Shown: positions 7,139 to 13,523 of the stretch, one piece after another
Layout: each line of letters starts with the position of its first letter
Position numbering within the stretch: position 1 is the first letter of the stretch
Origin: Alphaproteobacteria bacterium
Lineage (GTDB): Bacteria > Pseudomonadota > Alphaproteobacteria > Paracaedibacterales > JAKBAR01
NCBI GenBank assembly: GCA_019745755.1
Contig: JAIESS010000178.1
Location: 1-13,523 of the forward strand
DNA length: 13,523 nt
Direction: 5' to 3'
Notes under the pieces: generated by a model
Seen by the model: only the letters and a program-made list of their open reading frames with translations
The model's database searches: none
Told to the model about the DNA's origin: nothing
Made by a program: the position numbers and the translations under genes

Positions 7139-7396
7139 TTAAACCCATTGCTTTAGATATCCAAACAACCCCACCTTATAATCTGGTCCATTATCAGAGG
7201 TTTTTGAAAAAATATCATCAACAATAGCACTATCTATGTTGGTGAAAATCTTAAATTCGCAGACGGCACGCGCGTCATAGCCGTAAAATCATAAACCGTA
7301 AAAGATCACACCCTTGCGTTCTTGATGCTTCAAAAAAGGCTCAATCATACCTCTTTGTACGTGGTTGCGAATCCAGTGATAGGGGACAATATCTAT
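7139..7396 (-). pseudogene. dcd: Remnant of dCTP deaminase gene
   Basis: dCTP deaminase turns dCTP into dUTP, the main source of dUMP for thymidylate in many bacteria. Read on the minus strand from about 7396, one frame gives DIVPYHWIR, GMIEPFLKHQ, KGVIFYGL, a TGA stop (7289-7291), then FYGYDARAVCEFKIFTNIDS. This aligns in order with the Dcd N-terminus (DHWIRKMA, GMIEPF, YGLSSYGYDAR, DEFKIFTN). The stop falls exactly on the first Ser of LSSYGYDAR, one base from a Ser codon, and the second Ser has become Phe. The codon where the initiator Met is expected is ATA. Similarity fades after about 60 residues and the frame ends at 7139-7141, so more than half of the usual roughly 185 aa, including the catalytic Glu region, is gone. 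The gene is clearly dead. Confidence 0.85.
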
Positions 7397-7525
7397 GTTT
7401 TTATCAAAATTATTGAGTGATTTGTTGGGGCTACTATAGCGAAGAAAAGTTGTTGATAGGCAGGAAGGAATTTTAACTCTATTTTAATATTTTTACTATA
7501 CATTTCTTAATATAAATAATTAAAA
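7397..7525. other. AT-rich intergenic stretch between dcd remnant and orphan ORF
   Basis: This piece completes the 449-bp gap upstream of rppH. I see no gene in it. A short minus-strand frame of 36 codons runs through it and stops inside the old dcd start, but it has no ribosome site. Base composition falls towards very AT-rich just before the ORF at 7526, which lacks a recognisable Shine-Dalgarno. Confidence 0.4.
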
Positions 7526-7912
7526 ATGATTTTTATGAATATGAAAATAATTAACCCACAAATTATAGTTGATAATAAAGAGATTAATTACATTCAAGGA
7601 TCAATTAAATATACAAAAGTTCGTCCTCATGAAAAAATTAGGCATCAAACTTCAGGTGGAACTCTTCAGCTAATAGTAGTAGAGGATGTTACAAAGAGAA
7701 AACCAGCAAAGATTACATTTAAAGTGAAAACACCATCATCTGAAGAACAGTTTTTGAAACACTTAAAAGAAAATGAAGGTCACGTTATAACTATCATTCC
7801 AAGCTCATCGCAGGCCCCAATTACCATGACATATGCTAAGTTTACGTATAAAGAGAATAATGAGTATATTACAGCGATGTTTGAGAGCTTTACATGTAAA
7901 GATAATTCTTAA
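7526..7912 (+). CDS. Hypothetical protein, possibly related to phage tail-tube proteins
   Basis: The frame gives a 128-aa soluble protein without signal peptide or membrane segment; starts at 7535 and 7541 (MNMK or MK) are equally possible, and none has a clear ribosome site. The pattern is beta-rich: NPQIIVDNKEI, then IKYTK, a QTSGGTLQL turn and FKVKTPSSEEQFLKHLKEN, ending with ITAMFESF. This order (an NP start, a Gly-Gly turn after about 40 residues, strands, a helix, closing strands) reminds me of small phage or tailocin tail-tube subunits, but the resemblance is from memory and weak. DNA here is much more AT-rich than in the flanking housekeeping genes, and it sits alone beside a dead dcd. 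This suggests a horizontally acquired orphan. No other phage gene is present. Coding is likely; function is open. Confidence 0.6.
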   Translation: MIFMNMKIINPQIIVDNKEINYIQGSIKYTKVRPHEKIRHQTSGGTLQLIVVEDVTKRKPAKITFKVKTPSSEEQFLKHLKENEGHVITIIPSSSQAPITMTYAKFTYKENNEYITAMFESFTCKDNS

Positions 7913-7954
7913 AAAGGTGTTTGATACATTAGTATTATTTTTTTAAGTAGGGTA

Positions 7955-7984
7955 GGCCACATATCAAAAACAGAATGGGTGGCC
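7955..7984. repeat. 6-bp inverted repeat between convergent genes
   Basis: GGCCAC (7955-7960) and GTGGCC (7979-7984) are perfect complements around an 18-nt loop. They lie between the ends of the orphan ORF and gatB. No T-run follows on either strand, so it is not a classical intrinsic terminator, though it could serve as a transcript 3' end for gatB. Confidence 0.3.
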
Positions 7985-7993
7985 GTGTCATTG

Positions 7994-9478
7994 TCACCCC
8001 AGCACCTTTCTCAAAAGTTCATTGACAAGGCCTGGATTGGCTTTGCCTTTTGTGGTCGCCATGACTTGTCCGACAAAAAAGCCAAAGAGCTGCTGTTTGC
8101 CGCCCTTGTAAGCTGCGACGTTATCAGGGTTTTTGGCAATGATCTCATCAACAATAGTTTGTATTTGAGCGGGATCAGAGATCTGCTCTAAACCAAGGTC
8201 ATTGACGAGGGCTTTGGCGGATTTTCCCGTTTCCCACATTTTTGCAAAAACATCCTTGGCAATTTTACCAGAAATCGTACCATCTTGAATAAGGTCAACG
8301 AGCTCTGCTAATGATGTGGGGTGGAATGCATCAAGTCCCTTGCTATCGCGGTTCATGGCGGCAAAGACTTCAGAAATAAGCCAGTTTGCAAGGATTTTTG
8401 CCGCAGCTGCTTTGTCCTTTGCCGTAAGGGCTGCAATAGCCGATTCGTAATAATCCGCCGTTTCTTTTTCCGCCACAAGAACATCGGCGTCATAGGCTGT
8501 CAAAGTAAACTCACTCATAAAACGGGATTTTTTTGCATCGGGAAGTTCTGGCATATTGGCTTTTATGGCATCCACGCGTTCTTGTGTGAGACGAAGGGGC
8601 AGCAAATCAGGATCGGGGAAATAACGGTAATCGTGGGCATTTTCTTTGGAACGCATGGAGCGTGTCTCGCCCTTTGTCGGATCAAAAAGCCGTGTTTCTT
8701 GAACAATTTCGCCGCCTGATTCAAGAATATCCAGTTGACGGTCAATTTCATACTCAATAGCTTGACCAAGGAAGCGAATGGAGTTTACATTTTTAATCTC
8801 CGCACGTGTTCCAAATTCTGCACCAGGACGACGCAAAGAAATGTTAGCATCCACACGAAGACTTCCCTGTTCCATGTTGCCATCGCACGTGCCGAGGTAG
8901 CGTAAAATTGTGCGTAGCTTTTTAACATAGGCTTGCGCCTCAGAGCTGGAGCGCATGTCAGGCTCTGACACGATCTCCATCAACGCAACACCCGCACGGT
9001 TAAAATCGATATAGGATTTGCTTGGGTGGAGATCATGGATGCTTTTACCGGCGTCCATCTCCAAATGCAAACGGGTCACACCAATACGTTTTGTTTCAAC
9101 CTGTTTGTTATCGCCTTCTACATCAATATCAAGGTAACCCATACTAACGATGGGGCGGGTGAATTGAGATATCTGATAGCCGAGGGGAAGGTCTGCGTAG
9201 AAATAGTTCTTGCGATCAAAAACGGAGAGAAGATTGATTTCTGCATTAATGCCGAGGCCCGTTTTAATGGCTTGATCTACACAAACTGTGTTAAGAACGG
9301 GGAGCATGCCAGGCATACCGGCATCCAAAAACCCTACTTGGGAATTAGGTTCAGCACCAAAGTCTGTGGACGCTGTGGCGAATAGTTTAGATTTGGAGAC
9401 AACTTGAGCATGGACCTCTAATCCAATAACGACTTCCCACTCACCTGTTTTTCCTTTGACAAGATTTTTATGTGTCAT
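7994..9478 (-). CDS. gatB: Asp-tRNA(Asn)/Glu-tRNA(Gln) amidotransferase subunit B
   Basis: Binds mischarged Glu-tRNA(Gln) or Asp-tRNA(Asn), activates the acyl group with ATP and lets ammonia from GatA form Gln- or Asn-tRNA. The 494-aa product opens with WEVVIGLEVHAQ and continues with FLDAGMPGMLPVLN, both GatB hallmarks. Next come RKNYFYADLPLGYQISQ, the signature IDFNRAGVALMEIVSEPD and RVDANISLR. The C-terminal third carries the helical linker and the tRNA-binding YqeY-like tail (GQVMATTKGKANPGLVNELL). Length is normal and all blocks are intact. It is last in folA-gatC-gatA-gatB, 14 bp after gatA, with a modest AAGG-type ribosome site upstream of the ATG at 9478. Confidence 0.97.
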   Translation of the reverse strand: MTHKNLVKGKTGEWEVVIGLEVHAQVVSKSKLFATASTDFGAEPNSQVGFLDAGMPGMLPVLNTVCVDQAIKTGLGINAEINLLSVFDRKNYFYADLPLGYQISQFTRPIVSMGYLDIDVEGDNKQVETKRIGVTRLHLEMDAGKSIHDLHPSKSYIDFNRAGVALMEIVSEPDMRSSSEAQAYVKKLRTILRYLGTCDGNMEQGSLRVDANISLRRPGAEFGTRAEIKNVNSIRFLGQAIEYEIDRQLDILESGGEIVQETRLFDPTKGETRSMRSKENAHDYRYFPDPDLLPLRLTQERVDAIKANMPELPDAKKSRFMSEFTLTAYDADVLVAEKETADYYESAIAALTAKDKAAAAKILANWLISEVFAAMNRDSKGLDAFHPTSLAELVDLIQDGTISGKIAKDVFAKMWETGKSAKALVNDLGLEQISDPAQIQTIVDEIIAKNPDNVAAYKGGKQQLFGFFVGQVMATTKGKANPGLVNELLRKVLG

Positions 9479-9492
9479 GATGTATCTCTACC

Positions 9493-10977
9493 TTATCCGT
9501 TTATTTTTTTAAGATGATCAAAGGACGTTTTGAACTGCGCAGCCTTTTCAATGACGAGAGCTGTATTAAAGAGCGTCTGTTCTGATAATTTTGGTCCAAT
9601 GAGTTGCAGGCCGAGTGGAAGGCCACGCTTGCTGATGCCACCTGGCACGGAAATACCAGGAAGCCCTGCAAGGTTTGTTGTTACTGTGAAGATATCATTA
9701 AGGTACATGGTCACAGGATCTGTGGGCGTCTCGTCAATAGCAAAAGCATCTGTGGGTGTTGTTGGTGTGAGCAGCACATCAACGTCTTTGAAGGCATTAT
9801 CAAAATCTTGTTTGATGAGTGTTTGAATTTTTTGCGCTTTGACATAGTACGCATCAAAGTATCCTGCGGATAAAACATAGGTTCCGATCATAATACGACG
9901 GCGAACTTCATCGCCAAATCCCTCGCGGCGAGTCCGTGCATACATGTCATCCAGCGTTTGTCCTTCTATACGAAGGCCGTATTTAAGACCGTCGTAGCGC
10001 GCAAGATTTGCTGATGCTTCTGCTGGCGCAATAATATAATAGGTTGGTAGCGCGTAAGGGGTGGTGGGAAGACTTATATCCTTAAAGGTACAGCCTGCAT
10101 CCTTCAGCCATGCAATACCCTTATTGAATAAATCGAGGGCTTCGTCGCTTAGATCCTTCATATATTCCTTGACGATACCGATGCGCAGCCCCTTGATATT
10201 ATCCGTAAGTTGCGTCGCGTAGGATGGAATCGCTACATTCATGGATGTACTATCTTTGATATCAAAACTGGCCATAACTTCCAGCATCAGTGCTGCATCT
10301 TCGACGGTTTTTGCAATGGGGCCGGCTTGATCAAGGGATGACGCAAAGGCTACCATGCCATAACGGGAACAAAGGCCGTAAGTTGGCTTAATACCGACAG
10401 TTCCAGTGAACGCTGCAGGTTGACGGATGGATCCACCGGTGTCGGAAGCTGTGGCGGCAAGAGCAATGTCGGCAGCAACAGCAGCAGCGGAGCCGCCAGA
10501 TGAGCCGCCAGGAACCATTTGCTTGTTTGCATTATCAGACGGTTTCCAAGGGCTAATACACGGGCCAAAAGCACTTGTGAGGTTGGCGGACCCCATGGCG
10601 AATTCATCCATGTTGAGCTTGCCCAAAAAGACGGCCCCAGCATCAAGAAGATTTTGCGTTACAGTGGATTCATAAGGTGGGATAAAATCACCAAGGATTT
10701 TTGAGCATGCCGTGGTGCGAAGGCCTTTTGTACAAAAAAGATCCTTAATACCGAGGGGTAATCCGTCAAGCTTTTTATCTTTACCTGCGGCATAGCGCGC
10801 ATCGGAATCCTTAGCTGCATTGATCGCGTCGTCATTATTATCGGTAACATAGGCATTGAGGTCGCGATTTTTCTCCATTTTATCAAGATGGGCTTGTGTA
10901 ATCTCGACGCTTGTGAATTGTTTCGTTGCGAGGCCTTTTTTAGCAGCGGCCAACGTAAGTTTTGTAAGATCTGTCAT
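9493..10977 (-). CDS. gatA: Asp-tRNA(Asn)/Glu-tRNA(Gln) amidotransferase subunit A
   Basis: Amidase subunit that hydrolyses glutamine and channels ammonia to GatB. The 494-aa product is a full-length amidase-signature protein. The Ser-cisSer-Lys triad can be read directly: Lys78 in GLPLGIKDLF, Ser159 in VPGGSSGGSAAAVAA and the nucleophile Ser183 in SDTGGSIRQPAAF. GatA-specific sequence such as DEFAMGSANLTSAFG and RRRIMIGTYVLSAGYFDAYY separates it from other amidases. The ATG at 10977 lies 18 bp after gatC with a weak purine-rich site (AGAAGAA). Because GatC stabilises GatA, the tight spacing fits stoichiometric expression. Confidence 0.97.
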   Translation of the reverse strand: MTDLTKLTLAAAKKGLATKQFTSVEITQAHLDKMEKNRDLNAYVTDNNDDAINAAKDSDARYAAGKDKKLDGLPLGIKDLFCTKGLRTTACSKILGDFIPPYESTVTQNLLDAGAVFLGKLNMDEFAMGSANLTSAFGPCISPWKPSDNANKQMVPGGSSGGSAAAVAADIALAATASDTGGSIRQPAAFTGTVGIKPTYGLCSRYGMVAFASSLDQAGPIAKTVEDAALMLEVMASFDIKDSTSMNVAIPSYATQLTDNIKGLRIGIVKEYMKDLSDEALDLFNKGIAWLKDAGCTFKDISLPTTPYALPTYYIIAPAEASANLARYDGLKYGLRIEGQTLDDMYARTRREGFGDEVRRRIMIGTYVLSAGYFDAYYVKAQKIQTLIKQDFDNAFKDVDVLLTPTTPTDAFAIDETPTDPVTMYLNDIFTVTTNLAGLPGISVPGGISKRGLPLGLQLIGPKLSEQTLFNTALVIEKAAQFKTSFDHLKKING

Positions 10978-10995
10978 GATGTGTTCTTCTATTTT

Positions 10996-11283
10996 CTATT
11001 CAACAACTTTTGGTACAGCAAACATATTATGTGCACTTAAAGGGGCATTTTTTAGAATGAGATCGGCTTGATCATGCTCAACTACAATGTCATCACGTTC
11101 ATGAGTGGAAACATCCAAAAGATCGCGGTAGGGGAGAACGCCTTCGGTATTGACTTGTTGAAGCTGATCAATCCACCCAAATACCCCAGAGAGTTGAGCA
11201 AGTACTGTATCGTATTCGCTTGGTTCCACGTGAATGCGCGATAGGTTCGCAATCTTTTTTATATCATCATGGGTCAGTGCCAT
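10996..11283 (-). CDS. gatC: Asp-tRNA(Asn)/Glu-tRNA(Gln) amidotransferase subunit C
   Basis: Small belt-like subunit that wraps around the GatA-GatB interface and helps GatA fold. The 95-aa product starts ALTHDDIKKIANLSRI, the standard GatC helix, has the central LSGVFGWIDQLQQVNTEGV block and ends NMFAVPKVVE, close to the family C-terminal FxVPKVV(E). The ATG at 11283 has a strong AAGGAG six bases upstream, which begins inside the stop codon of folA (9-bp gap). It is the first of three contiguous gat genes, in the usual C-A-B order. Confidence 0.96.
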   Translation of the reverse strand: MALTHDDIKKIANLSRIHVEPSEYDTVLAQLSGVFGWIDQLQQVNTEGVLPYRDLLDVSTHERDDIVVEHDQADLILKNAPLSAHNMFAVPKVVE

Positions 11284-11292
11284 GGGAGCTCC

Positions 11293-11793
11293 TTATTCTG
11301 TGCCTGTGTAGGGCTTTGTATAACGACGTATTGTATAATTAGCGGTTTTTTCCACGACAATAAAGGGCCAATGTGTAAAAAGATCCAGATCGAGGACAAC
11401 ATCTCCCTCATATTCTTTGTGAATGGTTGTAAGGAGGAAATCATTAATGAGCCCTTCTTTCAAAAAAATACGCGCGAGATCCGCGCCACCAATCATAAAA
11501 ACATGCTGATTCGTTTTGAGGGGAAGTATTGCGTTGAAGGCCTCAATCGAATGTACAACCGTTGTGCGGGGTGTATGGGGATCGAATGTCTTATCACGTG
11601 TGAAGACGATAGTGTCGCATTCCTCAAAAAGATCAATGGGGGCAGACTCAAAACTACAGCGTCCCATAATAATGATGTGACCCTTGACGGTATTCCTAAA
11701 ATGAGCTGTTTCATCAGGATAATGCCAAGGAAGGTCATGGCCTTTACCTACGATGCCCCTTGGATCAGCCGCCATAATTCCGGTGATATGCAT
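11293..11793 (-). CDS. folA: Dihydrofolate reductase
   Basis: NADPH-dependent reduction of dihydrofolate to tetrahydrofolate, needed for thymidylate, purines and formyl-Met-tRNA. The 166-aa product has normal bacterial length. Visible blocks are ITGIMAADPRGIVGKGHDLPW (read as two adjoining motifs, the start strand and the Met20-loop W), HFRNTVKGHIIIMGR (NADPH-binding) and VFMIGGADLA, with the cis Gly-Gly. At the catalytic acid position the sequence is PDETAHF, which by alignment gives Glu28 where most bacterial enzymes have Asp. It is first in the folA-gatCAB run and 88 bp downstream of lptA, with no strong ribosome site at the ATG (11793). thyA, a common partner, is not in view. Confidence 0.93.
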   Translation of the reverse strand: MHITGIMAADPRGIVGKGHDLPWHYPDETAHFRNTVKGHIIIMGRCSFESAPIDLFEECDTIVFTRDKTFDPHTPRTTVVHSIEAFNAILPLKTNQHVFMIGGADLARIFLKEGLINDFLLTTIHKEYEGDVVLDLDLFTHWPFIVVEKTANYTIRRYTKPYTGTE

Positions 11794-11881
11794 GATATGT
11801 TTTAATCTTATCTCTGAAAATTGCTATTTGAATATAAGCCATTTTAAGGCACTCAAAAGACATAATAATCTCATATAAGGA

Positions 11882-12448
11882 TCATGATGCTTTAGACGCT
11901 TTTTGCTGAAGAATAATTTGTACTTTTTGTGACTCTTTTTGCGGATTAGAATGGGACATATCGCGATTCATATTAACCTCGTAAGCTCCAGTTTTGCGAT
12001 TCATGGAGCCATAAGCACTTTCGATATACGCTCGGCTCGGATCATTAATTTTAACATGATCAAAAAACTCAATCACATCTGTTTTTGCTGTATACGTCGC
12101 TGTGTTAGATGATATTTTTGTTGTACCATTCACGACAAGCACATTCCCTTTTGCATGGATTTCTTTAATATCACTACTACCAAGGGGGCTTTCCTCAGAC
12201 TTTGTAATCTTCTCTTTTGGCTCAAAATAAACCGTCAAATGATCCGTTGTGAGAGTCTGTGTCTTACTGGCATTTTTTCCTTCAGGTTCTTTACTCTCTT
12301 GAACCACCTTCACATCCCCTTCGACAACACATTTATTATATTCTTTTTCGCACGTCACTTTTGTTGCTGTAATCACCATTTGAGACGAAAAAGCGATATC
12401 CATTGGCATGACAGACATGAGGAGTAAAAATACAGGTATTTTTTTCAT
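11882..12448 (-). CDS. lptA: LPS transport periplasmic protein LptA
   Basis: Periplasmic bridge protein whose beta-jellyroll units stack between LptC and LptD to carry LPS to the outer membrane. The 188-aa product begins with a signal peptide (KKIPVFLLLMSVMPMDIAFS, with cleavage near residues 21-23). An OstA-type domain follows, with repeating strands such as VITATKVTCEKE, LTTDHLTVYFEP, IHAKGNVLVVNGTTKISSN and ATYTAKTDVIEFFDHVKI. The C-terminal tail is Gln/Lys-rich and probably disordered. The ATG at 12448 overlaps the lptC stop in ATGA, so translation is likely coupled. lptB, the ATPase gene that usually follows, is replaced here by folA. Confidence 0.9.
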   Translation of the reverse strand: MKKIPVFLLLMSVMPMDIAFSSQMVITATKVTCEKEYNKCVVEGDVKVVQESKEPEGKNASKTQTLTTDHLTVYFEPKEKITKSEESPLGSSDIKEIHAKGNVLVVNGTTKISSNTATYTAKTDVIEFFDHVKINDPSRAYIESAYGSMNRKTGAYEVNMNRDMSHSNPQKESQKVQIILQQKASKAS

Positions 12449-13086
12449 GAAGGATGCTTTTCTTTCGAAGGAGATTTGATCATAAAGGTCAATACAGGTT
12501 TATCTGTTAGAATAACTCTATCACCTCGATGCTGAATGTCAAATGCCCCTGCACGTATATGCATGGTTTTGTTAACAACCTGAATGGATTGATCCCCAAA
12601 GGCATCGCTATCTTTCAGATTAATCCTTACTTTTGGCATGGTAAAAGTTGTTTCGTCCCCATAATGCACCACAACGTCCCCCTCGAGGGTTAATTTTTTC
12701 TTATCCTGATCCAAGAAACCTTGTTGTGCTGTGACAGCAATCTGGGTTTTTGTCGTAAGCTGGATTGTGTAAGATGGAGAAGAAAGCACAATAATATCAT
12801 CTGTGTCCCTTGCCACAGCTGATTTTGCTTTAATTGTGTAGGATTGACCCTTCTCATCCACCGCTTGAAAGTGGGGATTAATAGCATTATTACCCGTTAA
12901 GCTCATACTATTTAATGCCTGAAGAGAATCACCAGCAATGTCATTTTGATGCCCCTCATTAAGTTTGTCTTGATGTTGTTCATCCTCTTCATTGAGATAG
13001 AATGTGTAGGTTGCCCCCCCTAAAACACATAAAGCAGCGAGCAATAAAAGAAATTTAAGATTTTTATAGCCAACGTAGGATGCCAC
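12445..13086 (-). CDS. lptC: LPS export protein LptC
   Basis: Bitopic inner-membrane protein that receives LPS from LptB2FG and hands it to LptA. The 213-aa product has one N-terminal membrane helix (about residues 9-30, FLLLLAALCVLGGATYTFYL), then an unusually acidic, His- and Gln-rich linker (about 32-50), and an LptC beta-jellyroll (about 68-205) with YTIKAKSAVA, ITAQQGFLD-like strands and LEGDVVVHYGDETTF. The start is a GTG at 13086 whose G is shared with the TAG of kdsD. No ATG lies near, and the membrane helix begins right after it, so GTG is the sensible choice. Tight overlaps on both sides indicate one operon with kdsD and lptA. Confidence 0.88.
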   Translation of the reverse strand: MASYVGYKNLKFLLLLAALCVLGGATYTFYLNEEDEQHQDKLNEGHQNDIAGDSLQALNSMSLTGNNAINPHFQAVDEKGQSYTIKAKSAVARDTDDIIVLSSPSYTIQLTTKTQIAVTAQQGFLDQDKKKLTLEGDVVVHYGDETTFTMPKVRINLKDSDAFGDQSIQVVNKTMHIRAGAFDIQHRGDRVILTDKPVLTFMIKSPSKEKHPS

Positions 13087-13523
13087 TAAATCACACCGCT
13101 TTTGAGAAAATCATGAATATGGATAAGACCGATGGGTTTATTAAATGTATCCACAATGAACAAGGATGTAATGGATTTTTCTTGAAGAATAGCAAGGGCA
13201 TCCGCCATAAGAACATCTGGCGTTACCGTCACTGGATTCCGTTTCATGAGGTCTTCTGCACACTTGCTCGTTATTGTATGACCTGTGTTATTCTCCATTA
13301 TAAGGGAGCGCCTCAAATCACCATCTGTAATAATCCCCAAAAGAATTTGCCCTTCATCCGTCGCGTCACTCACAACACCAACGCAGCCAAACCGTCGTTC
13401 TGTCATAATATCGAGGACTGTTGCCATGGGGGTTCTAGGATCTGCAAGTGGAATTTCACGTCCTCGGTGCATTTTATCACCAACTGTTGTGAGCTGTTCA
13501 CCGAGGCTCCCCCCCGGATGAAA
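13086..13523 (-). CDS. kdsD: Arabinose-5-phosphate isomerase, CBS-domain part (5' end beyond right edge)
   Basis: Interconverts ribulose-5-phosphate and arabinose-5-phosphate, the first step towards the LPS sugar Kdo. Only the last 145 residues are here; the frame stays open to the right edge, so the ATG at 13472 is internal. The visible part starts with FHPGGSLGEQLTTVGDKMHR, the hinge that follows the SIS isomerase domain in KdsD/KpsF proteins. A pair of CBS domains follows: the first contains RRFGCVGVV and LLGIITDGDLRRSL, the second AEDLMKRNPVTVTPD, SITSLFIVD and PIGLIHIHDFLKSGVI. This C-terminal motif is typical of the family. The gene context with lptC-lptA supports kdsD over gutQ. Catalytic residues lie outside the window. 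Confidence 0.9.
   Translation of the reverse strand, partial: FHPGGSLGEQLTTVGDKMHRGREIPLADPRTPMATVLDIMTERRFGCVGVVSDATDEGQILLGIITDGDLRRSLIMENNTGHTITSKCAEDLMKRNPVTVTPDVLMADALAILQEKSITSLFIVDTFNKPIGLIHIHDFLKSGVI

Noticed and set aside
7394..7504. A 36-codon minus-strand frame upstream of the dcd remnant
   Set aside because: No ribosome site, no similarity, and length within chance for AT-rich DNA.
11269..11805. A 178-codon plus-strand frame opposite folA
   Set aside because: Antisense to a clear DHFR gene; composition is not protein-like.
1..13523. CRISPR array, complete insertion sequence or toxin-antitoxin pair
   Set aside because: No regularly spaced repeats, no transposase frame with terminal inverted repeats and no paired small ORFs of that type were seen on either strand.

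Overview
The window reads as a stretch of chromosome from a Gram-negative alphaproteobacterium. It carries outer-membrane (LPS) biogenesis genes, a complete mreB-mreC-mreD-mrdA rod-shape cluster, GatCAB amidotransferase and a class I-type PHA synthase. The DNA is moderately AT-rich, two genes are visibly broken and gene order is partly rearranged. That would fit a host-associated, slowly eroding genome such as Holosporales or Rickettsiales relatives, but this placement is inference from gene content and protein flavour; no rRNA or other marker is present.

Layout. Positions 1-1094 (+) hold the C-terminal two thirds of a PHA synthase, cut by the left edge and with an unexpected sequence just before its conserved core. 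It converges on the minus-strand cluster mrdA (1114-2904), mreD (2891-3361), mreC (3874-4815) and mreB (4852-5892). These genes build the lateral-wall elongation machine. mreC and mreD are separated by an unusual 512-bp segment with a strong GC-rich hairpin and a 21-bp tandem repeat. Divergent from mreB is a small secreted-protein gene (6158-6445) with an in-frame stop; its reading frame continues to 6589 and meets the 3' end of rppH (6570-7076, -).

The segment 7077-7993 is the accessory or decaying part. It holds the remnant of a dCTP deaminase gene (about 7139-7396, -) with an internal stop and no C-terminal half, and an orphan AT-rich ORF (7526-7912, +) that may be related to phage tail-tube proteins.

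From 7994 to the right edge everything is on the minus strand in two tight blocks. The first is folA-gatC-gatA-gatB: dihydrofolate reductase followed by the three subunits that make Gln-tRNA(Gln) and/or Asn-tRNA(Asn) by transamidation. The second is kdsD-lptC-lptA: the end of arabinose-5-phosphate isomerase for Kdo synthesis, then the inner-membrane and periplasmic LPS transport proteins, with 1-nt and 4-nt overlaps. lptB, the usual next gene, is not here; folA follows instead.

I see no tRNA, rRNA, CRISPR array, complete insertion sequence or clear new multi-gene system. The most interesting material is the mreC-mreD spacer, the decayed dcd next to a phage-like orphan, and the stop-interrupted secreted protein gene.
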